Source: Aquabacterium sp. J223
Lineage (GTDB): Bacteria; Pseudomonadota; Gammaproteobacteria; Burkholderiales; Burkholderiaceae_C
Assembly (NCBI RefSeq): GCF_024666615.1
Contig: NZ_CP088297.1
Span: 496,001 to 560,000, forward strand
DNA length: 64,000 nucleotides
Direction: 5' to 3'
Below, piece after piece: positions 7,311 through 16,923 of the stretch (position 1 is the first letter of the stretch; each line of letters begins with the position of its first letter). The notes below the pieces were generated by a model, which worked only from the letters and a program-made list of their open reading frames with translations, had not been told where the DNA came from and did not search any database. A program made the position numbers and the translations under genes.

Positions 7311-7973
7311 TCATGGGGCGTCGACCGCCGCCGCCCGCGCGGCGGCGTCGCGGTGCATCTGCTCGCGGCTGTAGGGCACGTCTCGCCCCGACACCGCCAG
7401 CGACAGCCGCACCACCCAGCCGTGGGTGGGCGATGGCGGCGCGGCGGCCGGCGTGATCGCCATCCAGGCCAGCAGGCCGGCGAGCAGCAGCCGTGGCACG
7501 CGGGCCGACGCCGGTTCGCGGTTCTGCCAGTGCAGCGCCACCGCGGCGGCACCACCGCCGACGGCCAGGCCGGACAGCACCTCGGACATCGAATGGGCGT
7601 TGACCGCCAGTCGCGAGACGCCGATCAGCGCCGCCAGCGCAACGCCGGTCGCCACCGCCAACGGCCGCCCCTGCGGGCCGACGCAGCGGGCCAGCAGCAG
7701 CGGCAGCACGGCGGCGGAAAACATGGCGTGGCCGGAGAGGCCGGTGAAGTCCAGCGCCGGCCAGCCGATGCCGTAGCCGAAGAAGGCGACCTTGGTGGCC
7801 AGCGTCAGCGAGCCGGCGGCGCCCACCGCCAGCAGCGCGGCCACCGCGCTGCGCACCGCCTTGAGCCGCGCCGCGGTCCAGGCGCTGAAGGCGCCGAAGG
7901 CGGGCAGCAGGATCTGCGCTTCGCCGAGGCGGGTGAGGGTGTGCCAGAAATCGGCACGCAGCAGGGCGTCCAT
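7311..7973 (-). CDS. PAP2 family phosphatase, second copy
   Basis: A 220-residue membrane protein of the PAP2 superfamily. The core motifs are diverged but visible: TKVAFFGYGIGW, TGLSGHAMFSA (PSGH equivalent, with Leu-Ser for Pro-Ser) and GVSRLAVNAHSMSEVLSG, which supplies the SR-x5-H-x3-E/D pattern. Note Glu in place of the final Asp (HSMSE). About five membrane segments lie between residues 30 and 190, then a soluble tail of about 40 residues. I chose the ATG at 7973 rather than 8036, because the extra 21 residues look like antisense non-coding sequence. It is not closely similar to the PAP2 at 1834-2535. Substrate unknown. Confidence 0.78.
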   Translation of the reverse strand: MDALLRADFWHTLTRLGEAQILLPAFGAFSAWTAARLKAVRSAVAALLAVGAAGSLTLATKVAFFGYGIGWPALDFTGLSGHAMFSAAVLPLLLARCVGPQGRPLAVATGVALAALIGVSRLAVNAHSMSEVLSGLAVGGGAAAVALHWQNREPASARVPRLLLAGLLAWMAITPAAAPPSPTHGWVVRLSLAVSGRDVPYSREQMHRDAAARAAAVDAP

Positions 7974-8052
7974 CGGGGTGGTGAAAAGGGGTCGGGGGGC
8001 AGCCCTCAGGGTAGCGGCCTTCGGCGGCCGCAACATGGCGGCCGCCGGCCGC

Positions 8053-9750
8053 TCAGAGCATTTCTTCCGGCGCGAACGGTGCGAGCAGCCTCACCGTCAG
8101 GCGCCGCAGCAGCGCGGCGTCGGGCTCGCGGTGGAGCACCACCGGTCCGCCGTCGATGCGGCCTTCCCAGCGCAGCCGGCCCTGGTCGTCGCGCCGCACC
8201 TGCAGGCTGCTGCCGGCCAGCACGCCGTCGACCAGCCGGGTGAGCTCCGCCGCCAGCGGCGGGCTGTTGAGCAGCAGCCCGATCTCGCTGTTGAGGTCCA
8301 TCGACCGCGGGTCGAGGTTCATCGAGCCGATGAGCACATGGCGGCCGTCCACCACCACCGCCTTGGCGTGCAGCCGCGCCTCCGACTGCCCGAAGCTGCC
8401 GAGGCGACGGTCGGGGCCGAGGCGGTTGCGCAGTTCGTGCAGCTCGATGCCGAGGTCGAGCATCGGCGCCCGGTAGCGGCTGTAGCCGATGTGCACCACC
8501 GGCGCGTCGGTGGAGGCCAGCGAACTGGTGAGCACGCGCACGCGCACGCCACGCTCGCGCAGCGACTTGAACAGCGCCATGCCGCGGGTCCCCGGCACGA
8601 GGTAGGGGCTAACGATCAGCACCTCACGCCGCGCCGACTGCAGCAGCGCGGTGACGTCGTCGAACATCTGCGCGTCGGGCTCCGCCCCGTCCACCGCCTG
8701 TTCGATCTTCTGCGGTGAGTCGGCCAGCAGGCGGGCGCTGGCCCATTGCAGGCGCAGCGGGGCGCCGGGCGCCAGGTCGGCGGCGACCGGACTCTGCGCC
8801 TGCGCCTGCGCGCCCAGCGGCGGGGCGCTGCCGTCCAGCGCCACCGGCGGTGCGGCGGTTGGGGCGGAAGGGCGGGCGTCGTCGGACGGCGGCACCGGCG
8901 GCGGCACCGTGGCGGCCGCGTCGTCGGGCCGTTTGGCCTGCGGCACCAGCACCTGCACCGGATAGGCCAGCGGCGAGTTCCAGTAGCGGTCGAACGAGCG
9001 CGACAGCGCCTGCACCGCCGGCCCGGCGACCACCACGTCGAGGTCGACGAAGTTGGCGCTGTCGCTCTGCAGGAAGTAGGCGTCGCCCAGGTTGCGCCCG
9101 CCCATGAAGGCCAGCGCGTTGTCGGCGACGAACATCTTGTTGTGCATGCGCCGGTTGATGCGGTCGACCTCGCGCAGCGATGCCATCACCCGCGTGATGG
9201 TGGAGAAACGGCCGGCGGGCAGCGGGTTGAACAGCCGCACCTCGATCCGCGGGTGTTCGGTGAGGCGGCGGAAGGCCTCGTCGTTGCCGGCGGTGTTGAG
9301 GTCGTCGACCAGCAGCCGGACCCGCACGCCGCGGTCGGCGGCGGCGCGCACGTGCTGCAGCAGGCTGCGCGTGCTCGGTTCGTTGTGGACCAGGTAGTAC
9401 TGCAGGTCCAGCGTGCGCTGGGCCTGGTCGGCCAGCGAGACCAGCACCGCCAGCGCGTCCTGCCCGGACGGCACCAGTCGGAAGCCCGACAGCCCGGGGG
9501 CCGGCTGCGCCGCGGCCACCCGGCGGCCGAGCGTGGTGGAGGGCGGGTCGTCGAGCGCGCGGCTGACGGTGCGCGGTCCGGGGGGCGGCAGGCTGGCGCA
9601 ACCGCCCAGCGGCGCGAGGGCCGACATCAGCAGCGCCCCGGCGGGCAGCACCCGGGCCGCCAGGCGCCAGACCCGGCCGGTGAAGGCGTGGACGACGGAG
9701 GCATCAAGGGGCACGGGCAGGGCGGTCCATGGGATGACCGACCCAGGCAA
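8053..9750 (-). CDS. Phospholipase D family protein, ClsC-like cardiolipin synthase
   Basis: A 565-residue protein with two HKD motifs: HNKMFVAD with His203, Lys205 and Asp210, and HAKAVVVD with His461, Lys463 and Asp468. Spacing and the flanking GGRNLGDAYF and GSMNLDPRS strings fit the ClsC/phosphatidyltransferase-like group, which joins phosphatidyl groups to make cardiolipin. A hydrophobic stretch at about 30-48 ends in LAPLGGCAS, a plausible lipobox, suggesting membrane anchoring; the true start may be a little downstream (for example the GTG at codon 13). A Pro/Ala-rich stretch of about 60 residues separates the two catalytic halves. Adjacent to a PAP2 gene on the same strand, which hints at phospholipid metabolism. 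Confidence 0.85.
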   Translation of the reverse strand: MPGSVIPWTALPVPLDASVVHAFTGRVWRLAARVLPAGALLMSALAPLGGCASLPPPGPRTVSRALDDPPSTTLGRRVAAAQPAPGLSGFRLVPSGQDALAVLVSLADQAQRTLDLQYYLVHNEPSTRSLLQHVRAAADRGVRVRLLVDDLNTAGNDEAFRRLTEHPRIEVRLFNPLPAGRFSTITRVMASLREVDRINRRMHNKMFVADNALAFMGGRNLGDAYFLQSDSANFVDLDVVVAGPAVQALSRSFDRYWNSPLAYPVQVLVPQAKRPDDAAATVPPPVPPSDDARPSAPTAAPPVALDGSAPPLGAQAQAQSPVAADLAPGAPLRLQWASARLLADSPQKIEQAVDGAEPDAQMFDDVTALLQSARREVLIVSPYLVPGTRGMALFKSLRERGVRVRVLTSSLASTDAPVVHIGYSRYRAPMLDLGIELHELRNRLGPDRRLGSFGQSEARLHAKAVVVDGRHVLIGSMNLDPRSMDLNSEIGLLLNSPPLAAELTRLVDGVLAGSSLQVRRDDQGRLRWEGRIDGGPVVLHREPDAALLRRLTVRLLAPFAPEEML

Positions 9751-9824
9751 GCCGCGTGCCCTTTGTTGCAGTCAACGGTCGGCCGGCCCGGTAGGACCGG
9801 TCGCAGAGCGACGGGGGCCCGCGT

Positions 9825-10694
9825 TCAAGCCAGCCGGCCGTCCCGGAAGTCGCGCAGCGCCTCGAAGATCTGCTCCTGCGTGTTCATCACGAAGGGGCCG
9901 TACTGCGCGATCGGCTCGTTGAGCGGCCGGCCGGCGATGAGCAGGGCCCGGGCCGGCGCATCGCCCGCCTTCAGCCGCACGCCGTCGCTGGCCGGGTCGT
10001 TGGCCAGCAGCGCCATGCGCTGCACCGGCACCGCGGTGCCCTCGACCTCGACGGCACCACGGTAGACGTAGACGAAGGCGTTGTGGCCCGCCGGCAGCGC
10101 CTGCTCGAAGGTGGCGCCGGCGTCGAGGTGCAGGTCGAGGTACAGCGGCTCGGTGTCGGACCGCTGCACCGCACCGGCCACGCCATGGCTGTGGCCGGCG
10201 ATCACCCGGGCGGTGACGCCGTCCCCGCGCCACTCGGGAATGTCCGTGCTGGGGATGTCGCGGTACCAGGGGTCGCGCAGCTTGTCCTTGGCGGGCAGGT
10301 TGAGCCAGAGCTGGAAGCCCTCCATGCGGCCTTCCTCCTGCTCGGGCAGTTCGCTGTGGATCACGCCGCGGCCGGCGGTCATCCACTGCACGCCGCCATT
10401 GCCGAGCAGGCCTTCATGGCCGGCCGAATCCCGGTGGCGCATGCGGCCTTCGAGCATGTAGGTCACGGTCTCGAACCCGCGGTGCGGGTGGTCGGGGAAG
10501 CCGGCGATGTAGTCGTCGGCGCGGTCGCTGCCGAAGGCGTCGAGCATCAGGAAGGGGTCCAGCCGGCGCTGCAGCGGCTGCGTCAGCACGCGGGTGAGCT
10601 TGACGCCCGCGCCGTCGCTGGTCGGCTGGCCGGCGACCAGGCGTTCGACGGCGCGGGGCCGGTGGACCAGGGCGGTCGGGGTGTCGAGGCTCAT
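9825..10694 (-). CDS. Pirin family protein
   Basis: A 289-residue bicupin. The N-terminal cupin has PHRGFETVTYMLEGRMRHRD with the metal-binding histidines of pirins, and GVIHSELPEQEEGRMEGFQLW follows; the C-terminal cupin runs from about 170. Bacterial pirins such as YhhW can show quercetinase activity, but the physiological role is usually unclear. I chose the ATG at 10694 (MSLDTPTALVHRPRAVERL) because the in-frame sequence upstream belongs to the azoreductase gene region. The azoreductase gene ends 31 bases upstream on the same strand, so the two probably form an operon under the divergent LysR regulator. Quinone or flavonoid chemistry is a reasonable shared theme, but that is inference. 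Confidence 0.9.
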   Translation of the reverse strand: MSLDTPTALVHRPRAVERLVAGQPTSDGAGVKLTRVLTQPLQRRLDPFLMLDAFGSDRADDYIAGFPDHPHRGFETVTYMLEGRMRHRDSAGHEGLLGNGGVQWMTAGRGVIHSELPEQEEGRMEGFQLWLNLPAKDKLRDPWYRDIPSTDIPEWRGDGVTARVIAGHSHGVAGAVQRSDTEPLYLDLHLDAGATFEQALPAGHNAFVYVYRGAVEVEGTAVPVQRMALLANDPASDGVRLKAGDAPARALLIAGRPLNEPIAQYGPFVMNTQEQIFEALRDFRDGRLA

Positions 10695-10725
10695 GGACGA
10701 ACTCCTTGCGATGAGGGGGAATGGA

Positions 10726-11337
10726 TCAGGCCAGCGCCGCGTCGATCTGGCCTCGGGCATCGGCCAGCGCGCGCGCTTCGGCCTCGGGGCCCATGGCCAG
10801 GCCCTCGGCATAGATGAACTCGATGTCGGTCATGCCGAGGAAGCCGAGCACCGACTGCAGGTAGGGCACCTGGGTGTCCGCCGGGGTGCCGCGGTACAGC
10901 CCGCCGCGCGCCAGCACGACGTAGACCTTCTTGCCGGTGAGCAGGCCTTCGGCGCCTTGCTCGGTGTAGCGGAAGGTGACGCGGGCGCGCGCGATGGCGT
11001 CGATCCAATGCTTGAGCTGGCTGGTCACGCCGAAGTTGTACATCGGCGCGCCGATGACCACGACGTCGGCGGCCTGGATCTCGGCGATCAGTTGGTCGTC
11101 CAGCGCCACGCGCTGTGCCTGCTCGGGGGTGCGCTGCGCTTCGGGCGTGAACAGCGCCTGCAGCGCGGACTCGTCGAGTGCGGGGTGCGGCTGCGCCGCG
11201 AGGTCGCGCACCGTCACGGCGGCCGAGGGGGCGGCGGCCACCAGCCGGGCGACCAGTTCGCCGGCCAGCCGGCTCGAATGCGAGCCCTGGCCGTTGTGCA
11301 GGCTGCGCGCGCTGGAATTGACTTGCAGGATGTTCAT
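10726..11337 (-). CDS. azoR: FMN-dependent NADH-azoreductase / quinone reductase
   Basis: A 203-residue flavodoxin-like protein. The N-terminus [13 protein letters not shown] and [11 protein letters not shown] are the FMN phosphate-binding region of AzoR, and [20 protein letters not shown] is the isoalloxazine-contacting motif. AzoR uses NADH through FMN to reduce azo dyes and, more relevantly, quinones by two electrons. The ATG at 11337 is preceded by CAGGAG. It starts 87 bases from a divergently oriented LysR-type regulator, the usual arrangement for control by that regulator, and the pirin gene follows on the same strand. Confidence 0.92.
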   Translation of the reverse strand: MNILQVNSSARSLHNGQGSHSSRLAGELVARLVAAAPSAAVTVRDLAAQPHPALDESALQALFTPEAQRTPEQAQRVALDDQLIAEIQAADVVVIGAPMYNFGVTSQLKHWIDAIARARVTFRYTEQGAEGLLTGKKVYVVLARGGLYRGTPADTQVPYLQSVLGFLGMTDIEFIYAEGLAMGPEAEARALADARGQIDAALA

Positions 11338-11424
11338 GTTGGGCTCCTGAGCGGAAGGGGTTGTCAACACTCTATTGATCGCATGTCGCTGCCGGAAGCC
11401 GCGAACCTGGATAGGATCGTTCCC

Positions 11425-12432
11425 ATGACGGGACAATCCAATGCCGAACCGGTGGCTGGGATCGACGCCAACGACCTGCTGCTCTTTGCCCGGGTGATCG
11501 AACTGGGCAGCTTCAGCCGGGCGGCCGAGCGCCTGGGCTGCCCGAAGTCCACCGTGTCGCGGCGCATCGCCGAACTGGAACGTCGGTTGGGCGAGCGGCT
11601 GCTGCAGCGGACCACGCGCAAGCTGACCATCACCGATTTCGGGCTCGGCGTGCTCGACCACGCGCGCCAAGTGGCGCAGGAAGTTGACGCGGCGATGGCG
11701 CTGGCGCAGCACCGCCAGGCGCGGCCCAGCGGCCGGCTGCGGGTGTCGATGCCGGGCGACTTCGCGAGCGTGGCGCTGCCGGACCTGCTCGCCCGCTTCG
11801 TGCAGGCGCACCCGGCGGTGCAACTGGAGCTGGACCTGTCGCCGCGACAGGTCGACCTGATCGGCGAGGGCTACGACATCGCCATCCGCATGGGGGAGCT
11901 GCCCGCCGATTCGCAGCTCGCGGCCCGCCGGCTGGCGCTGTTCAGCATGAGCCTGTACGCCGCGCCGGACTTCCTGGCGCGCCACGGCGAACCACAGGAG
12001 CCGGAGGTCCTGACCTCGCTGCACGGCCTGATGGTGAGCAACCGGGCCGGTGAGGCCCGGCCCTGGCAGCTGTTCCGCCCGGGGGCGGACGGGCTGCAGG
12101 AATGGCAGGGCCTGCCGGAGCAGCGCACCCTGGCCAATTCGCCCGACGTGCTGATGCGGCTGGCGCTGCGGGGCAGCGGCGTGGTGGCGGTGCCCGACTA
12201 CTTCGCGGAGGCGCTGGTGGCCCGCGGGGACCTGGTGCGGCTGCTGCCGGACTGGTCGCTGGCGCCGGCGGCCTGCTCGGCCGTCTTCCCGGGTCGGCGC
12301 CTGATGCCGGCCAAGACCCGGGCGTTCATCGACCTGCTGGCCGAAGAGCTGCGCACCGCGCCGGAGGTGGAAGCGCGCTGCGCCGAGGTCGAGCGCCAGC
12401 GCCGTGCGGCCGCGCTGGTGCCGGCCGACTGA
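11425..12432 (+). CDS. LysR family transcriptional regulator
   Basis: A 335-residue LysR protein. The winged helix-turn-helix covers about residues 14-72 ([22 protein letters not shown]), followed by the linker helix and a periplasmic-binding-like effector domain ([21 protein letters not shown]) as in the AaeR/DsdC-type branch common in Burkholderiales. It faces the azoR-pirin pair across 87 bases and probably regulates it, likely sensing an aromatic or quinone; this is inferred from context. An ATG at 11383 is in frame and would add 14 residues; 11425 places the helix-turn-helix at a normal distance from the N-terminus. Confidence 0.9.
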   Translation: MTGQSNAEPVAGIDANDLLLFARVIELGSFSRAAERLGCPKSTVSRRIAELERRLGERLLQRTTRKLTITDFGLGVLDHARQVAQEVDAAMALAQHRQARPSGRLRVSMPGDFASVALPDLLARFVQAHPAVQLELDLSPRQVDLIGEGYDIAIRMGELPADSQLAARRLALFSMSLYAAPDFLARHGEPQEPEVLTSLHGLMVSNRAGEARPWQLFRPGADGLQEWQGLPEQRTLANSPDVLMRLALRGSGVVAVPDYFAEALVARGDLVRLLPDWSLAPAACSAVFPGRRLMPAKTRAFIDLLAEELRTAPEVEARCAEVERQRRAAALVPAD

Positions 12433-12437
12433 GCGGC

Positions 12438-13158
12438 ATGGCCCTGGGCCGTGCCCACGACCAGCGGCTGCGCCAGATCTGGCGTTCGGCCGGCTGGCCC
12501 TGCCAGGACCTGCTGGAGGCCGAACTGCTGGCCGCCGGGCTGCTGGAGCGGGTGCGCGACGCGAAGGGGGCGCGAGACCCTGCGCGTGACCGACGCCGGC
12601 GTGCTGCGGCTGGCCGACAGCCTGCAGCGCAACCGGGCCGCGCGCGACGGCCACGAGGCGCTGGTCGCCCGCATCGCACGCGAGATGCAGCAGGCGGGCC
12701 GGCTGGTCTGGCGCGCCTTGAGCCTGCGCGCCCGGGTGGGTGAGGGCTGGGCGGTGGCGATGCCCGATGTCTTTTCGATCCGGCACACCACGGTCGAGGA
12801 CTACCTCGAGCCGGTGGTGCACGAGATCAAGGTGCGGCGGGCCGACCTGCTGGCCGACCTGCGCCGGCCGGCCAAGGGCGAGGCGTACCTGGCGCTGTCC
12901 AGCCAGTGCTGGTACGTGCTGGCCGAGGGCGTGGGCGAGGCGGACGACGTGCCGCCGGCCTTCGGCGTGCTGCAGGCCCGCGACACCGGACTGGCGGTGG
13001 CGCGGCCCGCGCCCCGGCGGCCGATGCGCCTGGGCTTCTCGTCGTGGATGGCGCTGGCGCGGGCCGTGCCGGAGCCGGTGGACGCCGCCGAGGTGCAGCG
13101 CTGGCTCGGCGACCCGGGCGACGCCGATGCCCCAGCCGGCCGCGATCCAGGCGGCTGA
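12438..13158 (+). pseudogene. Winged-helix plus PD-(D/E)XK-like protein (MmcB-like), one frameshift
   Basis: Starting at the ATG 6 bases after the LysR stop, the first part ([20 protein letters not shown]) looks like a small helical DNA-binding segment. The second part, in another frame, reads [15 protein letters not shown], then [17 protein letters not shown] and [15 protein letters not shown]. The Asp followed by E-I-K and a later aromatic strand resembles the PD-(D/E)XK fold of MmcB-type putative repair nucleases. The frames join if one G is removed from GGGGG at 12567-12571 ([14 protein letters not shown]). Corrected length is about 239 residues. The nuclease assignment is by motif only and is tentative; the frameshift is probably a homopolymer error. 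Confidence 0.55.
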
Positions 13159-13166
13159 GACCGCCC

Positions 13167-13778
13167 TCAGTGGGGCAGCAGGCCCTCGGCCTTCAGGGCG
13201 GCCTGCACCGCCGGCCGCTCGGCGACGCGCGTCATGAAGCCGCCCAGGTGCGCCAGGTGCGAGACGTCGATCTTCGTCGGTCGTGTCCAGCCGGCGACGA
13301 CGAAGAGGTAGGCGTCCGCCACGGTGAACGTGTCGCCCAGGAGGAAACGCTGTCCGGCCAGTTCGCCGTCGACCCAGGCCAGCCGCTCGAGCAGCTTCGC
13401 CTGGAACACCGCCTTCACCTCCGCCGGCACGGCGGGATTGAACAGCGGGGAGAAGCCCTTGTGCAGTTCGGCGGTGATGAAGTTCAGCCACTCCATCAGA
13501 CGGTAGCGGGCCAGGGTGCCGGGCGGCGGGGCGAGCTGCTTGTCGGGCACCTGGTCGGCGATCCACTGCACGATGGCCGGGCCTTCGGTCAGGCGTTCGC
13601 CGCCGTCCAGCTCCAGCAGGGGCACATAGCCCTTCGGATTGATGGTGGTGTAGTCGGTGCCGTCGGCCAGCGTCTTGGTCTTCATGGCGACGAGCTTGAG
13701 GTCGAACGGCAGGCCCGCCTCGCGCAGCACGATGTGCGGCGACAGCGAACAGGCGCCGGGGGCGTGGTAGAGCTTCAT
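13167..13778 (-). CDS. gstA: Glutathione S-transferase, beta class
   Basis: A 203-residue protein with the thioredoxin-like N-terminal domain and helical C-terminal domain of bacterial beta-class GSTs. [20 protein letters not shown] carries Cys10, the active-site cysteine of the class, and [21 protein letters not shown] supplies the cis-proline and the glutathione-contacting Glu-Gly. Length matches E. coli GstA (201 residues). It would conjugate glutathione to electrophiles or act as a peroxidase in the cytoplasm. The ATG at 13778 is the only sensible start. It is convergent with the preceding gene, and no specific regulator is evident. Confidence 0.93.
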   Translation of the reverse strand: MKLYHAPGACSLSPHIVLREAGLPFDLKLVAMKTKTLADGTDYTTINPKGYVPLLELDGGERLTEGPAIVQWIADQVPDKQLAPPPGTLARYRLMEWLNFITAELHKGFSPLFNPAVPAEVKAVFQAKLLERLAWVDGELAGQRFLLGDTFTVADAYLFVVAGWTRPTKIDVSHLAHLGGFMTRVAERPAVQAALKAEGLLPH

Positions 13779-13852
13779 GTGGTGGGTTCTCCTCGAAGGG
13801 GGTGTAGACGGCGCAAACCATAGCGGCTGCCGGCGGACCGCGAGGCGTCACG

Positions 13853-14113
13853 TCATGGCGCGGTGGCGAGCTCCAGCCGGGCCAGCCAGTGCAGGGCGTG
13901 CGTGCGGTCCGCTCCGCACATCTCGGCCGACGGCGCCAGCGAGGCGCACACCGCCGGCCGTTCCGGGCGGCCGAACAGCGCACAGCGGTCGTCGCCGTCG
14001 AGCTGCACGCAGCGCACGCCGGCCGGCTTGCCATGGGGCATGCCGGGGATCGGGCTGCTGATCGAGGGCGCGGTGCAGCAGGCGGCGCAGCGGGGGCGGC
14101 AGGGGTGGGACAT
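13853..14113 (-). CDS. YkgJ-type cysteine cluster protein
   Basis: An 86-residue protein with the cysteine pattern of the CxxCxxCC (YkgJ) family: [10 protein letters not shown] at residues 4-13, Cys35, Cys44, Cys56 and Cys66. The conserved cysteines are thought to bind zinc or an iron-sulfur cluster; the function is unknown. The family consensus includes [15 protein letters not shown], present here near residues 18-32. It lies between the GST gene (same strand, 74 bases away) and mnmG (divergent). Confidence 0.85.
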   Translation of the reverse strand: MSHPCRPRCAACCTAPSISSPIPGMPHGKPAGVRCVQLDGDDRCALFGRPERPAVCASLAPSAEMCGADRTHALHWLARLELATAP

Positions 14114-14193
14114 CGCGGGGCAAGGGGGCGCTGGCGTGCATTCTGGCGGCGCCTTGACCGCGTGAGGGAAGGGCCTGCTTCCTACAATTCGGC

Positions 14194-16164
14194 ATGCTCT
14201 ATCCCCAGGAATTCGACGTCATCGTCGTCGGCGGCGGCCACGCCGGCACCGAGGCGGCGCTGGCCGCCGCGCGCATGGGCCGCGCGACGCTGCTGCTGAC
14301 CCACAACATCGAGACGCTGGGCCAGATGAGCTGCAACCCCAGCATCGGTGGCATCGGCAAGGGCCACCTGGTGCGCGAGGTGGACGCGCTGGGCGGTGCG
14401 ATGGCCGCCGCCACGGACGAGTCGGGCATCCAGTTCCGCATCCTCAACTCGTCGAAGGGACCGGCGGTGCGCGCCACCCGGGCGCAGGCCGACCGCATCC
14501 TCTACAAGGCCGCCATCCGCCGCCGGCTGGAGAACCAGCCCAACCTGTGGCTGTTCCAGCAGGCGGTGGACGACCTGCTGGTCGAGGGCGACCGGGTGGT
14601 CGGCGCCGTGACGCAGGTCGGCATCCGCTTCCGGTCGCGCACCGTGGTGCTGACGGCGGGCACCTTCCTCGACGGCCGCATCCACGTCGGCCTGCAGAAC
14701 CACGCCGGTGGCCGCGCCGGCGACCCGCCGGCGGTGACCCTGTCGGCGCGCCTGAAGGAGCTGAAGCTGCCGCAGGGCCGGCTGAAGACGGGCACGCCGC
14801 CACGCATCGACGGCCGCTCGATCGACTTCTCCAGGCTGACCGAACAGCCCGGCGACCTCGACCCGGTGCCGGTGTTCAGCTTCCTCGGCTCCGCCGACCA
14901 GCATCCGCGGCAGGTGCCCTGCTGGATCACCCACACCAACGAGCGCACGCACGAGATCATCCGCTCGGGCTTCGACCGCAGCCCGATGTTCACCGGCGTG
15001 ATCGAGGGCGTGGGGCCGCGTTACTGCCCGAGCATCGAGGACAAGGTCAACCGCTTCGCCGACAAGGGCTCGCACCAGATCTTCCTGGAGCCGGAAGGGC
15101 TGACCACGCACGAGGTGTACCCGAACGGCATCTCGACCTCGTTGCCGTTCGACGTGCAGCTGGCGGCGGTCCGGTCGATGGTGGGCCTGGAGAACGCCCA
15201 CATCCTGCGGCCGGGGTACGCCATCGAGTACGACTACTTCGATCCCCGGGCGCTGAAGGCCAACTTCGAGACCAAGGCCATCGCGGGCCTGTTCTTCGCC
15301 GGCCAAATCAACGGCACCACCGGCTATGAGGAAGCGGCGGCCCAGGGGCTGCACGCCGGCCTGAACGCCGCATTGCAGGCGCGAGGCGAAGCACCCTGGG
15401 TGCCGGGCCGAGACCAGGCGTACCTCGGTGTGCTGGTCGACGACCTGGTGACGGCCGGGGTGAGCGAGCCCTACCGCATGTTCACCAGCCGCGCCGAATT
15501 CCGCCTGCAACTGCGAGAGGACAACGCCGATGCGCGGCTGACCGATGCAGGGCGCCGGCTGGGCTTGGTGGACGACCGCCGCTGGGATGCGTTCTGCCGC
15601 AAGCGCGATGCGGTTTCACGTGAAACACAGCGGCTCGCGTCGACGTGGGTGAATCCGCGCCTCCTGAACGACGAGGCGGCGACCCGGTTGTTGGGCAAGC
15701 GGCTCGAACACGAGGCGAGCCTGCTGGAACTGTTGCGACGGCCAGGGATGGACTTCGACGCCGTCGCGCGGGTGGCGGGCGCCGCCGGCCTGGCCGCCGG
15801 CGCCGAGGCGCGGGAAGCTCTTTCGTCCGAACTGGGCGCTGATGCGGCGCAGGCGGTCATCGAGCAGGTCGAGGTGGCCGTCAAGTACGCGGGCTACATC
15901 GACAAGCAGCAGGACGAGGTGCAGCGGGTGGCCCGCTACGAGCAGCTCGCGCTGCCGCCGGACCTGGACTACGGCGCCATCCGGGCGCTTTCCTTCGAGG
16001 TGCGGCAGAAGCTGAACCAGCACCGGCCGCAGACGCTGGGGCAGGCGTCGCGGGTGCCCGGCGTGACGCCGGCGGCGTTGTCGTTGCTGCTGGTGCACCT
16101 GAAGAAGGGATCGCTGCGGCGGTCCGCCGGCGCGACGGATACGGTCGAGCCCGCGGGTGGCTAA
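14194..16164 (+). CDS. mnmG: tRNA uridine-5-carboxymethylaminomethyl modification enzyme MnmG (GidA)
   Basis: A 656-residue FAD enzyme that, with MnmE, adds the carboxymethylaminomethyl group to the wobble uridine of several tRNAs. The dinucleotide-binding motif [18 protein letters not shown] lies near residues 11-28, [19 protein letters not shown] and the GidA signature [17 protein letters not shown] are intact, and the C-terminal helical MnmE/tRNA-binding domain ends at about 640. Length matches the family. TACAAT just before the gene may be a -10 element. It is followed with an 8-base overlap by rsmG, the classic gidA-gidB pair near the origin. A parS-like site is embedded at 15612-15627, where mRNA still encodes AVSRETQ. 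Confidence 0.97.
   Translation: MLYPQEFDVIVVGGGHAGTEAALAAARMGRATLLLTHNIETLGQMSCNPSIGGIGKGHLVREVDALGGAMAAATDESGIQFRILNSSKGPAVRATRAQADRILYKAAIRRRLENQPNLWLFQQAVDDLLVEGDRVVGAVTQVGIRFRSRTVVLTAGTFLDGRIHVGLQNHAGGRAGDPPAVTLSARLKELKLPQGRLKTGTPPRIDGRSIDFSRLTEQPGDLDPVPVFSFLGSADQHPRQVPCWITHTNERTHEIIRSGFDRSPMFTGVIEGVGPRYCPSIEDKVNRFADKGSHQIFLEPEGLTTHEVYPNGISTSLPFDVQLAAVRSMVGLENAHILRPGYAIEYDYFDPRALKANFETKAIAGLFFAGQINGTTGYEEAAAQGLHAGLNAALQARGEAPWVPGRDQAYLGVLVDDLVTAGVSEPYRMFTSRAEFRLQLREDNADARLTDAGRRLGLVDDRRWDAFCRKRDAVSRETQRLASTWVNPRLLNDEAATRLLGKRLEHEASLLELLRRPGMDFDAVARVAGAAGLAAGAEAREALSSELGADAAQAVIEQVEVAVKYAGYIDKQQDEVQRVARYEQLALPPDLDYGAIRALSFEVRQKLNQHRPQTLGQASRVPGVTPAALSLLLVHLKKGSLRRSAGATDTVEPAGG
15612..15627 (+). 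promoter_or_regulatory. parS-like centromere site within mnmG
   Basis: GGTTTCACGTGAAACA matches the widely conserved ParB-binding palindrome TGTTTCACGTGAAACA at 15 of 16 positions (only the first base differs). It lies about 1.3 kb before parA and is inside the mnmG coding sequence. Together with the second site in rsmG it should nucleate ParB loading near the origin. Confidence 0.85.
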
Positions 16165-16846
16165 GGCGCCTCACGGCGACCGCCGCCCACGCGCGCCTGG
16201 TGAGCCCGAACGCACGGCGATCGCAGAAGCGCTCCGCGCCCTGTCCCTGCCGGAGGATGCCGCTACCCAGGACCGCCTCTTCGCGCACCTGCGGCTGCTG
16301 TGCCAGTGGAACGGGACCTACAACCTGACCGCCGTGCGCGACCCGGCGGACATGGTGCGGCTGCATCTGGCGGACTGCCTGGCGGCGGTGCCCGCGCTGG
16401 TCCGTTGGACCGGCGGTCGTGCCCTGCGTGTGCTTGACGTCGGCAGTGGCGGCGGACTGCCGGGGGCGGTCATCGCCAGCCTCCGGCCCGAGCTGGAAGT
16501 CGACTGCGTGGACACGGTGGGCAAGAAGGCGGCGTTCATCCGCCAGCTCGCCATGGAATTGCGGTTGCCCAACCTGCGGGCCGTGCACTCGCGGGTCGAG
16601 GCATTACCCGGGCCCTACGACCTGGTCACCTGCCGGGCGTTTGCCAGCCTGTCCGATTTAGTGCGGCTCTCCGCCGGGGCGTTGGCACCGGACGGCGTCT
16701 GGGCGGCGCTCAAGGCCTCATCCGCCGAACAGGAGATCGAGGGGCTGACATCCGCGGCGGTGTTTCACGTGGAACCGTTGGTGGTGCCGGGCTTGGACGC
16801 CGCCCGATGCATCGTCTGGATGCACCGCGCCGCCGATCGGCGTTAG
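16157..16846 (+). CDS. rsmG: 16S rRNA (guanine527-N7)-methyltransferase RsmG (GidB)
   Basis: A 229-residue methyltransferase that methylates N7 of G527 in 16S rRNA using S-adenosylmethionine. The SAM-binding loop [16 protein letters not shown] is near residues 93-108, and [24 protein letters not shown] is the family N-terminal signature. The chosen GTG start overlaps the mnmG stop by 8 bases, giving translational coupling; a later start is possible, since the first 15 residues are basic and poorly conserved in character. It carries an embedded parS-like site near its 3' end and is followed 77 bases later by parA. Confidence 0.95.
   Translation: MAKAPHGDRRPRAPGEPERTAIAEALRALSLPEDAATQDRLFAHLRLLCQWNGTYNLTAVRDPADMVRLHLADCLAAVPALVRWTGGRALRVLDVGSGGGLPGAVIASLRPELEVDCVDTVGKKAAFIRQLAMELRLPNLRAVHSRVEALPGPYDLVTCRAFASLSDLVRLSAGALAPDGVWAALKASSAEQEIEGLTSAAVFHVEPLVVPGLDAARCIVWMHRAADRR
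16761..16776 (+). promoter_or_regulatory. parS-like centromere site within rsmG
   Basis: TGTTTCACGTGGAACC matches the parS consensus at 14 of 16 positions, the left half being perfect. It sits inside the 3' end of rsmG, about 150 bases before parA. The site at 15612 is the better match. Confidence 0.75.
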
Positions 16847-16923
16847 CCCGATCTTCTGCGTTACCCTCTGCCGGTCCAGCGTGCGATGGCCCTTGCCGGC
16901 GCGCTGCCGTCTGCCCCTACGCC

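Noticed and set aside
7311-7973. The second PAP2 as a duplicate of the first
   Set aside because: Catalytic motifs are diverged (SGH context, HSMSE in place of HWPSD) and no long shared strings are visible, so recent duplication is unlikely.
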